64,000 nt of DNA from Heliocidaris tuberculata (Eukaryota > Echinodermata > Echinoidea > Camarodonta > Echinometridae), in assembly GCA_025618425.1 (NCBI GenBank), contig CM046846.1:3022642-3086641 (forward strand). The letters run 5' to 3'. Positions within the stretch are counted from its first letter, which is position 1, and each line of letters starts with the position of its first letter. This document shows positions 11,764-23,587 of this stretch, piece after piece. A model generated the notes under the pieces. It was not told the DNA's origin. It saw only the letters and a list, made by a program, of their open reading frames with translations, and made no database searches. A program made the translations under genes and the position numbers.

Positions 11764-12849
11764 AAGTGTGACAAGCCCTTAAGAAGCATGGTTCCACTTT
11801 ACAAGAAATGGTAGCCAGCTTTTCATGAATGTGGATGGAGTGGGCTATACATCCAAGCGACTGTACTGAATAGGAATAACAGGCTCAAACTTTCTGTAAG
11901 AATGTTACATTTGTCAACAAATCTGTAAATATCCATTTGGGAGGTTCTTATCCCTCAGGCAATGAAGCACTACTACTCCAAGCATTCAATCTTTTGATAG
12001 GGAATTTATGTGGACGTTCATTGAAATTATCAATATGTTCGAATTTCGTGAAGAAAATCCCTCGGTTATGTTCGAAGCATGACATAGAACTTTAACTTTC
12101 AGCACTGGAGTAAAATTTCGTAACTCAATATCGCATTGAGATATATGATCTTGACAAATAATTAATGATAATATAGGAGCACGATGAAAGGTTTATGGCA
12201 GATAGCCGACCTCAGTCAAGCCCCTTTACAGATACGGAGTAGCGCTTTTTATCAGTTGGTGATGGATTTATTCGTATTGTAAACAATTTATGGTCAATAT
12301 CATATTATAATTCCAATTTTTATCTCGTCGGTTTTAAGAATCGCGTGTGACCACCTCTTTCCAATTCGTTTTCCCCCATAAAATATAGTGTGTGCAATGG
12401 AGGTGAAGTTTAAAGCCCCCCCCCCCCCCATACCCGAATCGAAGTCTTTTTGTATGGGGCGGAAGTGCTCTCCGAGTATTTATTTATCTTTTTTTTTAAT
12501 AACTTGTGAAGCTGCATCACCCCACTTCATTTCCGATGTATTTATAGTAGATTATAGATTATAGTGTAAAAGATTACAAAACTACAAATAGACCAACTCT
12601 CATGGTGAGCTGCATGGTCGTTTCCCGAACATTAATTAATCTAATTTTTTTTAATTTTTACAATGCTGGTAAAACTGAATGCACTTAAAAGCGTTGTTAT
12701 ATTGATGGCGATGAGACAATAATCACATTTCAAGGAAACGTTCTCAAAACGTAAACGGGGAATATGAAGTATCGTAACAGGGCGGTAGATTTGGACAGCA
12801 TAGAGATCTAGTCATGCTAATATAGGAACTCTATGCAAGACAGTCAGCT

Positions 12850-13215
12850 AGTTGAGAGCTATGGAGCGAGCCGAAGCAGATCGATGGTTGATTGGTATAG
12901 CGTAAGTCTGTGAAGTGGTACTGATCTTAACGTAGGGATGGTTGAAATGCGAAATTATGTCTGAGAAGGAGTATCCCCCTTCCGGCATTGGGAAATTAAT
13001 CTTCTTGCTATGTCCTATTCTTTTTTTTCTTTTTTTCTTTTTTTTTTTTTCTCGATTTTCTTGTCCCCCCTCCCCAAGTTTAAAAAAAATTGAGAGAAGT
13101 GCCCCTCCTCATGTCCCGTCGGCGCTCCACCAAATACAATTAGCATGAAAGAATATAGTAGTGTATACCATATCAAAGATAATAATACTTTCCTTTCCAT
13201 TCTTTTCCCATGCAG
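12850..13215 (+). other. Candidate 5' noncoding exon and intron of the GS-like gene
   Basis: GTAAGT at 12902-12907 follows ATAGC and is a good donor. TTCTTTTCCCATGCAG ending at 13215 is a good acceptor with a long upstream T-rich tract (13020-13057). The implied 314-base intron would leave a 35-base 5' leader before the ATG at 13251. An ATG at 12861 in the putative exon would open a short upstream frame that overlaps the main start out of frame. The acceptor is well supported; the exon limits are inference. Confidence 0.45.
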
Positions 13216-13250
13216 ATTTCTTCTGAGGGCAAATATAGCAAGAGACCAAG

Positions 13251-14600
13251 ATGAGTCTTACTAAGGTGTTAGAGTCGATCCATAACAACCAGATCGAGTT
13301 CATGCGCATGGAGATCTCAGATGTATATGGCATCGCTCGATCACGGACCGTACCGGCCCGCCATTTTGAAAGCATGTGTAAATCAGGTCTCTTCATGCCG
13401 TTGGCGACTTACTCCTTCAATGGCACAGGCACGGACGCTGATGAATATGGATGTGGGTTATGTCGGGAGGTAGGGTATGGGGATGTGAAGCTGTTTCCAG
13501 ACCTAGAGACCTTCCAGGTCATACCATGGTGTGAGAACACAGGGCGAGTGCTGATGAACCCAGAACGCGATGGGAAACCCATGATGGTGTGCCCTCGACG
13601 AATCGCAAACATTCAGCTGCAGAAGATGGAGGAGATGGGTTATTCTCTTCTCTCGGCTCACGAGTACGAGTTTTATGTGGTGGACGCCAAGACACGCGAG
13701 CCTTTACTAAAGGATGGGAATCTATTGTCAACGCTGCGGACGTACACCGACACCAAGCTACTTCATCAGTTGATGAGAGATCTGCCAAAGGTTGGGGTTG
13801 ACATTGAGAGTGCAGAAGGCGAAGGCGGTGTCGGTCAGCTCGAGATTACCTACCGTCCAGCGTTCGGACTACGTGCTGCTGATAACGCACACACCTACAA
13901 GTTGTCTGTGAAAGAGATTGCCAGACAACATGGGTACATGGCGTCCTTCATGTCAAAACCTTGGCCCAACAGGAGTGGTTGTTCCTCCCACTTCTGTCAC
14001 TCTCTCTGGGATGCCAAGACCAAAGAACCTCTCGTGTTTGACAAGAACAGTCCCTGCCAGCTGTCTGAAGTCGCGCAGCACTGGATAGCTGGACTACTAG
14101 AACACGCACCAGCTCTTACAATCCTTGCTTCGCCCACTGTCAACTGTTTGAGTCGTCTAAAGCCAAACACTTTCGCCCCAATCAACTCAACCTGGGGCAT
14201 TGATAACCGTACCACCGCCATACGAATCAAGATAAACGGACAGAAGGGTACGTACATTGAAAATCGTATCGGTGCCAGCGGCAGTAACCCCTACCTCCTC
14301 CTCGCAGGTACCGTGATAGCAGGGATGGATGGTATCAAACGAAAGCTTCCTCTTCCTACAGAATTCTCAGGAAGCGCATATGAGGCGAACAGTGTTCCTC
14401 CTGGAACTCAAGAACTCCCGAATAATCTGGAGAAAGCAGTGGAGGCTCTCAAAGCAGACAAGGTGATGGTGGAAGCACTAGGGCCTGACTTCATGAAGTG
14501 TTTCTTGGCGATGAAGAAGAAAGAACTCGTAGAATCCCAACAGGCAGTTACTAACAAAGATAGCGAATGGGAAAGGAAGATGTTCTTTGAGTATCTGTGA
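13251..14600 (+). CDS. Lengsin-like class I glutamine-synthetase family protein
   Basis: Complete 449-residue frame in one exon. The N-terminal beta-grasp region (about 15-100) contains EFMRMEISDVYGIARSR. The catalytic-type domain (about 115-440) shows EYE (138-140), EGEGGVGQLE (189-198), GCSSH with H247, SRLKPN (301-306), WGIDNRT (315-321) and ENR (337-339), all GS-fold landmarks in the usual order. Length and lack of an N-terminal extension match lengsin/GS type I-like animal proteins rather than the ~370-residue animal GS II. Family knowledge: vertebrate lengsin is an enzymatically inactive lens protein, and invertebrate relatives descend from the same class I GS lineage. Glutamate, ATP and metal-binding residues look largely retained here, so activity cannot be excluded. 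The start follows a splice acceptor by 35 bases in AAGATGA context. The absence of coding introns is notable. Confidence 0.88.
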   Translation: MSLTKVLESIHNNQIEFMRMEISDVYGIARSRTVPARHFESMCKSGLFMPLATYSFNGTGTDADEYGCGLCREVGYGDVKLFPDLETFQVIPWCENTGRVLMNPERDGKPMMVCPRRIANIQLQKMEEMGYSLLSAHEYEFYVVDAKTREPLLKDGNLLSTLRTYTDTKLLHQLMRDLPKVGVDIESAEGEGGVGQLEITYRPAFGLRAADNAHTYKLSVKEIARQHGYMASFMSKPWPNRSGCSSHFCHSLWDAKTKEPLVFDKNSPCQLSEVAQHWIAGLLEHAPALTILASPTVNCLSRLKPNTFAPINSTWGIDNRTTAIRIKINGQKGTYIENRIGASGSNPYLLLAGTVIAGMDGIKRKLPLPTEFSGSAYEANSVPPGTQELPNNLEKAVEALKADKVMVEALGPDFMKCFLAMKKKELVESQQAVTNKDSEWERKMFFEYL

Positions 14601-14685
14601 AAGAGTTATGCACCGACTCAATTTTGGTTAGCAAGATTAGTGACCTATACGAGATCATGAAGAAGGGTTCAGGATTATCCCGAAA

Positions 14686-14718
14686 AATAAATTGAGGTTA
14701 AACGCCCTTCAAAATAAA
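14686..14718 (+). promoter_or_regulatory. Poly(A) signals of the GS-like gene
   Basis: AATAAA at 14686-14691 and again at 14713-14718, about 90-115 bases after the stop codon. These are plausible polyadenylation signals for a short 3' UTR. Confidence 0.55.
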
Positions 14719-14719
14719 A

Positions 14720-16425
14720 ATCCTTTTAAGGAGTATAATGGTGTACTTCATGCTTGGATATGAGCCATATTTATGACGAAGATTGATTTAGTTTGTTGAA
14801 GGTAAGATAATGACATTTATCATTCCCAGACTTCTCTGGGCCTACTTCATATGGGACCAAACTTGGTCTATCTCTGGCATTGAGACTTTCATCACGGTAT
14901 TTCTTTGTGTCAGTTGATATATATTTTGTCATTCCGTGTCTAGTATACGGTAGACCTCATGTTTACAACTCTTTACGGAGTTAGGAGGATCAAAAAGGGA
15001 GAAAATAATCGCTATTAGAATGGTATCCTCGATCTTATATACATTCCATGCTTAAGCTTTCTCGTTGAATGCGCCATGATTACCTCGAAGTTCCAATACG
15101 CACAAAGCTTATACTCATTTGGTGCTAATATCATCAAACGACTTTTAATCATTATCAATACTTGAAATTTGTTAATAAAGACTAACACTTTTGTCAAATG
15201 CTTTTACCCTATCAATAATCATATAAATTTCACTTGCAGAGAAAGTATACGGAGCAAGGGGCCAAGAGGCAGTGTCCAATACATTCACATAATACACGCG
15301 CGCACACACACACACCCACACAACATGCACATCCCACACCCACTTAATAAGCATAATATGCTTACACACCCACACTCGTTTCCAAATCGTATGAACAACG
15401 ACACAAGATTAAAATGCTCCAATTGCTCCAATTTTATTTCGTCCTATATAAGAGTTTAGGTTTAGGATAAAGGTTATGGTTAGGTTAGTGTCACGTGGAT
15501 GACTTTTTTTTTATAAACTAACTGCTACTATGACTCAAACAAAATGAGATCTAAACGGTTATGTAAGTTCAAACGATGTTTAATCTTTAAGTCTTCAATT
15601 TCTGGTTCAACATTTATGTAACAAAATAAATATACAAATATTACATGTACATAACTGAAATGGGTGGGTAGCTTCTATCTGGAGGGTCCGCCTCAGCCCC
15701 TGGTCTCTTGGCCAGTCTCTCAGTAGAACTTGGTAACTCAGTCATGTAGCCTCTTTCTACCAGACTCTCTTCTCGACCATGGATGACGTGCTAACCTCCC
15801 TCTCTGCTGGGCTACCTCCTTGACCACGGATAACGTGCGGGTAGGCCGAGATCGAGCACCTTATTCGACGAGGATCCATTAATTATAACGAAAAGTTGCA
15901 GCTTGGGCTCGCATCTCGCCTCGACGTGGAAAAATCCCAGAAAAAACTTTCTGCTGCTAAACTAAACCTAGCTAGTGCAGAGCTTCTGCATCCTAGCTTT
16001 ATCTTGAAGAGTTCTCCCTGAACTACTCACATCAAGCCCTATATATCTATTCCCTTTTCTGCCTATCAATAGGTTGCCGGAATCTTTTAACAAAAAGTAA
16101 CATCCAGTAGGCAACCCAAACCATACATTTCATTACATAACATTTCTATAGGTTTGATTTAGATTGCCTATGTGTATTAAATGTAAATTTATGCATCAGA
16201 TTGACTCTGTATGTTTAATGTAAATTTATGCACAAATTGAGAAGAACATTTCCTGCCAGTGAATTCCTGACTGTTAAAAATTCTTTTATGACAGTTAGGT
16301 ATCGCGTTTCGTCCGGGTTGAAGTTAAAAATTTGGTTTAGCATGTTTAGTGTGCGACATAGACCGTGGAGCTAATGTCGTATCTCCCGAATCAGAATGTG
16401 AGAGGCCTATTAACATGCTATTAAA
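14720..16425. other. Intergenic DNA with an unexplained GC-richer block
   Basis: (CA)n at 15298-15316 and degenerate TTAGG-like units at 15455-15496 are simple repeats. The block 15660-16030 is clearly richer in G+C than its surroundings. It contains a repeated phrase, CGACCATGGATGACGTGC (15774 on) against TGACCACGGATAACGTGC (15820 on). No frame is protein-like. It may be a fragment of a retroelement UTR or LTR; no boundary was found. Confidence 0.35.
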
Positions 16426-16428
16426 GCC

Positions 16429-16769
16429 CACCGCACACTACACAACCGGTCCGCGATCCGATTTCGGAAGAAAATGTAATAGCATTTGATATAAAGAATT
16501 AAACACATATGTTTGATTGAGGTTCTGAATAGTCCTATAGCTCGAAGTGACATCAGAGCAGTCCTACGATTGTCTACGATTTTAAACTGGTTTGGTCCTT
16601 GTTCCGGGTATAACGCTGACAGCGCATCAAAATCTTATGTTTAGTATATTCATATTCTCGTTCAGAACCTGAATCAGGTAGATTTTATTTGTTAAAATGT
16701 CCATATTTAATGCTATTGCAATTTATTTCCAAAATCGGATGGCAGTCGATCGTATTGTGTGCGGTGGGC
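16429..16769. mobile_element. ~340-bp MITE, TIR GCCCACCGCACAC
   Basis: The left end GCCCACCGCACACTACACAA and right end ATTGTGTGCGGTGGGC are inverted repeats, with further pairing inside (GATCCGATTT / AAAATCGGAT). A second member lies at 22212-22633. It is non-coding. The flanks show TTA-like bases on both sides, compatible with a PIF/Harbinger target site but not conclusive. Confidence 0.75.
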
Positions 16770-16999
16770 ATTAGTGAGAAGGGTGTTATTCAGTGATTTT
16801 ATATTGTATACTGGTATTTTCTTATAACTATGAAAGTATGCAAATGTTTTGTTGCATATTAACTCATTTCAATATACTTTCAGTCAAGCTTTTATAGTAC
16901 TCTACAGTGTTTTAGGATCTTTCGAATTATATTACTTTTATGATCTACGCAATTTGGTGGAACAAGGGTCGAATTAAGGTAGTAATGTTGTAGGTTCCT

Positions 17000-18600
17000 T
17001 TCGCACAAATCAGATTGAGTTACAGATCAGGGTATGTATTATCATACATCACACCTTATGATTATCGTGCAAATTCTTAAATGTATTTTGTATATCTTGA
17101 TTATATTTCATAATGTTGAAGAAATATCGAAGAACTGTATTCTCGGCGTTAAAGAAGATACACATGTAGTTTATTTTATTTTACAATGGGCATGATAATT
17201 GTTGAATGTTTAATTGATGTACAAGGTTTCTATTTTTTTTTCCTTCATTATTTTTGCTGAAATTTGTGTTCGTCATTAAATTGAGACGGTTCTTGATTTG
17301 CTGTATGTGAAACATAACATACGATATTAGAACCGTAATCTTAATATACATATTTTGATATTGTTTGTATATTGTATTTTCTCTACCCAGTAATATTTCG
17401 TTTAATGCACACATAGAAATGTAGAAAGTACATTTTTGCATTTGGACATAGTGATTTAAATTTGTGAAATATAAACAATATATGAGTCGTTTACAATTTT
17501 GCTTTTAAAGTTTATAAAAATTTATATATTAATCGCATAACATTTATATATTTTGTATGTTTATACTTGCGATGCTGTATTAAATTGAGGTGATAAATTA
17601 ACGAATGATTTCGTGTGTAACCTCTCTCATTATCAAAGTAAATTATTATATCAGCATTTGCAGACAGAGCCATCCCTGAGACGTTTTTGAATGACGGGAT
17701 GTCCTGACCAAATTTGCCGACAACATTAGCGTCATCCCGGATCATCAAGGGGGTAGAGTATACTTTTTTTTTCTTGATTTAAAATCCCGCGAAAACGTGC
17801 TATGATGGACAAAATATTATCATGTTTAAAAGATTAAGAAGACTGATGGACACATGGAGTGGTGCATGATGATGGTTCCCCCTTCGTCTCTGAGAAAATA
17901 ATGAGAGTAAGATGCCCAAGATGTGTTAGTATGCACAAATATTCTCCATTTTCTATGAAAAATAATTGATCCAACTGGGATGTGTGTGGGAGGGGGATTC
18001 CCCCTCCCTTCACCTTCCAACGATGATTTTTTGAAATTTATTTTGTTTGATTTTTTGAGATTTGGAAACATAGATAAGACACTGCATGAATATGGGGATG
18101 GGTTTTGCAAATGTGCAATCACATGTGTGTGTGCAAAACCAAAACGTACGAACTTGAATCTCAAATTGTTCAAATTGCACAATTTTTTTATTTTATTTTA
18201 TTTTTTATTTTTTTTGGGGGGGGGGGGGAGGAGGAGGATACTGCTATATCGTTTTGGGTGCAACTTTGAACCTATATTTCTTAGTGCGTATAGATTTTCC
18301 GAAGGTAATTTAGTAAATTCTTTCTTTTCGATTGACATTTAAGGTTTCAAAAAATTCCAGGAATGAGCCTGATTTTGCACCTGTTTTTTCGAGATAGAAT
18401 ATATGAAGGTTAAAATGAAGTTAATGTAGCGAACATTAATCATTGCTTATGGCGAAGAAAGTTAAACGCTACGTTAACTGCTGAACAAGGTTAGCAATGA
18501 AAAATACGACAGCGAGATGCAAAAGGAACAAAAATGTAAAGATGTTGAGAATGAAAGACACCGAGGAAAAATAAAATATAGAGAAAGGAAGATGGAGGTG
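17000..18600. other. AT-rich intergenic DNA
   Basis: No exon-like frame. A G-run (18216-18229) with an oppositely placed C-run (17998-18006) again recalls the G-rich MITE family, but the ends are not resolved. Confidence 0.45.
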
Positions 18601-18601
18601 C

Positions 18602-18604
18602 GAT

Positions 18605-18648
<44 letters not shown>

Positions 18649-18660
18649 TGTGTGTGTCTG
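18602..18660. repeat. (GA)n then (TG)n microsatellite
   Basis: About 20 GA units followed by TGTGTGTG. Open frames here are composition artefacts. Confidence 0.95.
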
Positions 18661-19239
18661 AGGGAGACAGAGATAGAGAAGATGTAAAGGAAGAAAGTGA
18701 GTATGGTTGAGGCATTTTTGTGTTCTTTAATCTTAAGAGCTGGTTTTTTTTCCTAGTTTCACTATATAAAAGGACTGAAATATGTAAATGAAGTTTCATT
18801 CGCTTCTCATGGATACAAGTAATTTATATTATTATCTGCTTTTAGTTTCACCCTTGCATCATGTATTATGTACTGTACTCTGCAATGCCGTCCTTTTCGA
18901 ATATCGAGAACTGATGATGAGAAAATCGAAGGCTGATACCAAGGTTGAGTGTGAAAAGAGATCCATATTTTTATTTTCAAACGTGTCTTGGACCATGCAT
19001 GTAACACTCAGAGGGAGATGGGACGATCGAAGAAAAGGAAATGAAGAATAATTCCCCTCGGGATCATATTTTTCCCTTTGAAGGCTGATTCCTAGGGTAG
19101 CCCGTCAGAAGCAGCTGCTATGGCTAGATTCCCAGGTACGAGATAAAGAGTGCATTAGCTTGATTGAGCGAGAGCTGACAACGTACAAACGTTTTCCAGC
19201 CAGATCTATTCTGATATACAGCAGAACTGCAGAAGTGGT

Positions 19240-19275
19240 TTTTGTCGAGTCCTGTGTATATAAAAGTGCCTCGAG
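19240..19275 (+). promoter_or_regulatory. Orphan TATA-box-like core promoter
   Basis: GTATATAAAAGTGCC (19255-19269) is a strong TATA consensus in a locally less AT-biased setting, with an E-box CAGCTG upstream near 19113. No coding exon could be tied to it, so it may be chance or the promoter of an unrecognised transcript. Confidence 0.25.
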
Positions 19276-19447
19276 AGGTACTCTAACATCTATTTTACAG
19301 AAACACTGTCACCTCATAATCATGATTTTATGAGCACCGAAATAGCATAATTAACCGTACAGTAGTTGAAGTAGTGGCGACATGGGGAAACCGGCAGTTT
19401 CGCAAAGATTTATTCAGAAGCTTGATTTCAAAAGAGGAATGGAGTGG

Positions 19448-19600
19448 GAAGTTCACCTGATAATAACTTGGTTCTTTTTAAAGTAGAAAAAATGTGAGAA
19501 AAGGATCAGTGAAATTTTGACGAGAACCCGACAAAGGATTATTTGTTTACAATTGTAATCAATCAGACACAAATTTGCAACTCTATGATTAATTTTGCGG
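19448..19600. repeat. Truncated copy of the 3087-3822 element arm
   Basis: GGGAAGTTCACCTGATAATA and downstream words (TTGGTTCTTTTTAAAGTAGA, GTAATCAATCAGACACAAAT) parallel the left arm at 3087-3230. The opposite arm is absent. Confidence 0.5.
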
Positions 19601-19837
19601 TGATGAGGATGAAGTTTTTGGTTTTTGTTAGAAGCAAAATGACCTTAGAAAGAGAATTCTAGCATTGCTACTGATGTCGACAGACATTGCACATTAACCT
19701 GATATTGACCTTATTTGATTTATGACAGGCATGTGAAATTTGCATAACTACGAGAGAGAGTGACTCAACGTGAAGCAAGAAAGTGGAATATTTGCGCCCT
19801 CTCGCATTCGAACGTTCCGCAATCATGTCTTGGGGCC

Positions 19838-19990
19838 CCGGCCCCGTTTCATAAATAACTTGTTATCAATAACAACTGCCCCATTTCTATGACAAATTTG
19901 CTCTCAGCCAATCAGATTCAGGGATTTCAGTAGCTTATAACCATTATTGTAACTTGTTATTAATAACAAGTTTTATGAAACGTCTCTGAT
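19838..19990. mobile_element. Palindromic MITE, family CCCGTTTCATAAA
   Basis: The left end CCCCGTTTCATAAATAACTT and right end AACAAGTTTTATGAAACGTC are inverted repeats. Interior words ATGACAAATTTGCTCTCAGC and CCAATCAGATTCA are shared with copies at 22924-23072 and 23073-23185. Confidence 0.8.
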
Positions 19991-20444
19991 TTACTTGGGA
20001 TATGCACTTGGTATAAAGTTTTGTCAAGGATAATACGCTGGATAATCCTGGAAATTTTTCGAGAGTGATTCAGTTTCTACCTTCAAAGAAAAATTCATCA
20101 GCCTAAATGTTCATAAGGAATTAATAAGAGGAATTTCATTATTTTATTCATAAAACATGACCTGAGTGAATGCAGAGAAGAGAAAAGAAAGGGTGAAAAG
20201 ACAAAGAATGAGAAAGTAATTGATTTTTTAAAAATAAGAGATTATCATATGGCGGATCTCCCATTAATGTGATCGTGTATATGTGATGTCATGCAACTAT
20301 CCCCTGTGTTCTTAGGCACAAATATTAGTAAGTATCCCGGGTTTTTGATATATAGGTTGGGATGGCCATAATTATTATAGTGAAGGGTATGTGAAATATT
20401 ATGATATCAGTAGAATCTCATGCAACTCACGTCTGTCTACATTT

Positions 20445-20745
20445 ACACTGTAAAAAATGTTGCCGTTTTTTCACGGGAATTTCCTGGCAGTCAGGATGCC
20501 GGGAATGCCCGTTTTTCCACAGTTTTTTTTTTTTTTTTTTTTTTTTTTTACTGGAAATCAGCATATATTTACAATAAAATTATGTAAATTTACAATAAAA
20601 TTATGTAAATATATGCTGATTTCCGGTAAACCAACAAACTTGCTGTTGTTTTACAGGAAAAGACTGTAAGATTTAAATAACGGCAATAACTTGTAATTTC
20701 AAAGGCTAAAAAAAATCGTAGTTTTACAGTTATTTTTTACAGTGT
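20445..20745. mobile_element. ~300-bp MITE, TIR ACACTGTAAAAAAT
   Basis: ACACTGTAAAAAAT at the left and ATTTTTTACAGTGT at the right are inverted. The interior contains a T28 run (about 20522-20549) and a second inverted pair, CTGGAAATCAGCATATATTT / AAATATATGCTGATTTCCGG. It is non-coding. The same terminal repeat bounds the element nested at 37404-37588. Confidence 0.75.
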
Positions 20746-21238
20746 AATTGGGGTCGAAGGAGATTTTTCTGGAACAAACTCACAATATCATAATTATGAG
20801 GATGTTTCTATTCGCATCTGGTAACAATCATTGTAATTAGTAACCATAGCGATTGATGAATGCAACTTTATATTTATTTATTTATAGGTAGGTAGCAATG
20901 AATCCTGCATGTTTGCGCCAGACTTTAGATAATTACATGTAGGATGAATCGTGATATTATCATGAAGATTAAATGGTTGTTTGTGATGTGACATTGATGT
21001 GCGGTAATGGTCTGTAACCACCAGCAAAACCACTACACTAACCGCAACAATTATATTTAACATGCATGGTAAAGAATTTTTAAAAATCAACCTTCAGCCA
21101 TTCAAAAGCCTTAAGGTGATTTCTTGAAAGTCTTCGGAGATCGTGTCACTCTCTAATGTTCTCATTGAAAAGGTACAACAATGCTGCAAGCTCGAGCCTT
21201 GCGCAATTCTTTCTACATGACTTGTACTTGCCTCCCCC

Positions 21239-21420
21239 CCCCCCTCTTCTTCTTCTTCTTATATGCTTCTTCATATTCTTCTTCTTCTTCTTATGCTTCT
21301 TCATATTCTTCTTCTTCTTCTTCTTCTTCTTCTTCTTCTTCTTCTTCTTCTTCTTCTTCTTCTTCTTCTTCTTCTGCTTCTTCATATTCTTCTTCCCCCC
21401 TCCTCCTCCTTCTCTTCCTC
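21239..21420. repeat. (TTC)n/(CT)n pyrimidine tract
   Basis: More than 30 TTC units interrupted by ATATGC, followed by CCT-rich sequence. The Ser-, Leu- or Phe-rich frames (and Lys/Glu on the other strand) are artefacts of the repeat. Confidence 0.95.
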
Positions 21421-22211
21421 CTCTTTCCTTCCTCTTTCCTTGCGTTTTCACCATCTCTCCTGATTCTGCGTGTTTCCTCTGTGTGCATGTTATCAACTCA
21501 TTCACATTCCCAATAAAAGCGCTCTTATTATCTCTGATTGGACACTTCTCTCTGCATTTGGCCCTTCTTATCTCATTCTGACATTACTATTGTCTGCAAA
21601 ATGACACAAGATTCACAAGTCCGCCACGACATTAAACCGGGATGTTATTCATATTTGGGGCGATAGGACAATTAGGGAAGTTCGTGGTTTTGACGAAAGA
21701 GGAGTAATTAATAATCAGCTACAATCACTCCCCACTACAGGCCTGATTGTCTCTTTCGTAACCACGCGGGTTTGTTTTAATGGACCAAAGTGTCCATGGT
21801 AACCATGTGTAGAAAGCTTGTACTAACTCAACATTACATACTAATCTACTTTCCTGGAGTTTCATATAGCCTAGTTTCATAATTATGTAGCAGAGCAATT
21901 GCACTAGTACATTAAGTCTTTCCCGGACAAAACTTTTAAATGAAATGTATTCCATTTGAAGAGATTTTTTTTTGGCATGGATCATCGGCATTATACTATG
22001 AACATCTGGAAGGGGCGGATGCAAAATTTTGCTAAAAGAGGGGGGCACAATTTACCCAACAATTTATGACCAAAAAAAAAAAATGAAAGGGGTTGAGTAT
22101 TGAGGTATGCCACTTATGTTTCCAAAGGGGACACGGCCCACCCCCCCCCCCCGAAATTCGCCAGAGCTCTTGTAGAAATCTTGTGATCACTATACAGACT
22201 ACAGACTAAAG

Positions 22212-22633
22212 GCCACCGCACACCTTACGATCGGTCTGCTATCCGATTTGTGAAATAAATCGCTATGGCATTAAATATTGACATTTTAACAAATAAAATC
22301 TACCCTGTTCAGGTTCTGAAAAGTAATATGAATACTAAACACAGGGTTTGGGTGAGCTGTCAGCTTTCTACAGGGTATAAGGGCAAAAAATGATTAGTTT
22401 CATATCGTAGGCAGTCGTACGATTTTTGTCACGTCACTACGACTCGAAGCCGATTTGGCCATTCCACCCACTAGAAAACTCGGCCAAGGCCGTATTATCG
22501 ATCTTATTATCTGTATGACTATTCAGACCCACAATCAAAAATATTTTTCGTTTTTAAATGATTTGTCAAAATGATATTACATTTTCTTCTGAAATCGGAT
22601 CGCAGACCGATCGTAAGGTGTGCGGTGGCCTTG
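22212..22633. mobile_element. Second copy of the CACCGCACAC MITE
   Basis: The left end GGCCACCGCACACCTTACGA and right end TCGTAAGGTGTGCGGTGGCC are a perfect inverted repeat continuing through GATCGGTCTGC/GCAGACCGATC. The internal arrangement mirrors 16429-16769. It is non-coding. Confidence 0.85.
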
Positions 22634-22923
22634 GCGTCTCGTCCGTAGTGGTAGACATAGTTTCCGAGTCAAAAACCAAAATTTAAAAGTGCGTGGCAAT
22701 TATAATCTCTATATACCATATTGAAACATTAAGTTGAACTAGGTATACCGCCTGTAAGATTGACATTACATATCTTTCAAATATAGGTCAATATTGTAAT
22801 AAATGGATAATATCCCCGTATTAAATTTCAAAGGACTTTAAATTTTAGCAAGGCGATGTAGGGACAGGAAATTCTCCTCGTTCGGTCGGTCATACCCCAG
22901 TCACACAAACAAGACCGACACCA

Positions 22924-23185
22924 GGGCCCTGTTTCATAAAACTTGTTAGCAATAACAACTGCCTCATTTCTATGACAAATTTGCTCACAGCCAATCAGAT
23001 TCAAGGATTTCAGTAGCTTATAACAATTATTGCAACTTGTCCTTGATAACAAGTTAGATGAAACAGGTCCCTGGGTCCCATTTCATAAAACTTGTTATCA
23101 TTTCTATGACAAATTCGCGCTCAACCAATCAGATTCAAGGATTTCAGTAGCTTATAACAGTTATTGTTACTTGTTATTAATAATT
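22924..23185. mobile_element. Two adjacent CATAAAACTTGTT MITEs
   Basis: 22924-23072 is a full palindromic copy (CCCTGTTTCATAAAACTTGT ... GATGAAACAGGTCCC). 23073-23185 is a second copy in the same orientation that lacks its right terminal repeat. Both share ATTTCTATGACAAATT and CCAATCAGATTCAAGG with the 19838-19990 member. Confidence 0.8.
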
Positions 23186-23587
23186 TTTGCCATGGATATT
23201 AACCAGAGATATCAAATAGTGTAAATCCACTCTTTCTTCTATTTTTCTAGGGTGAATACTCAATAAAAAAAAGGCTTTATGTACAAAAGGGTCATTTTTT
23301 AAAAGAGAAAATGATAAATGTATTGATACTTTCTTCGAAGTGTGCAAATGATACCGTAAATGTGTATTCTTTCAAATTGATTGTGACATGCAAACACGAA
23401 ATTAAATGCGTTTCAACTGCTATTAACACATTTTATTTGTATGTGACATCAACCCTGCAAAATAGGTACCCCTGGTAACTGATAGGCCTAACAGTTTTGG
23501 GTTTTTGGTCTTTATTTGATGACTACATCGAAAGGAGCATCTATAGGGGCAATGTGGCTAAGTATACCCCTACCCCCGTGTCCATCC

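Noticed and set aside
15455..15496. Interstitial telomere repeat
   Set aside because: Only a few degenerate TTAGG-like units with different spacing; not enough for a telomeric claim.
21146..21581. Frames of Lys, Ser, Leu or Phe runs
   Set aside because: Products of a (TTC)n tract read in six frames.
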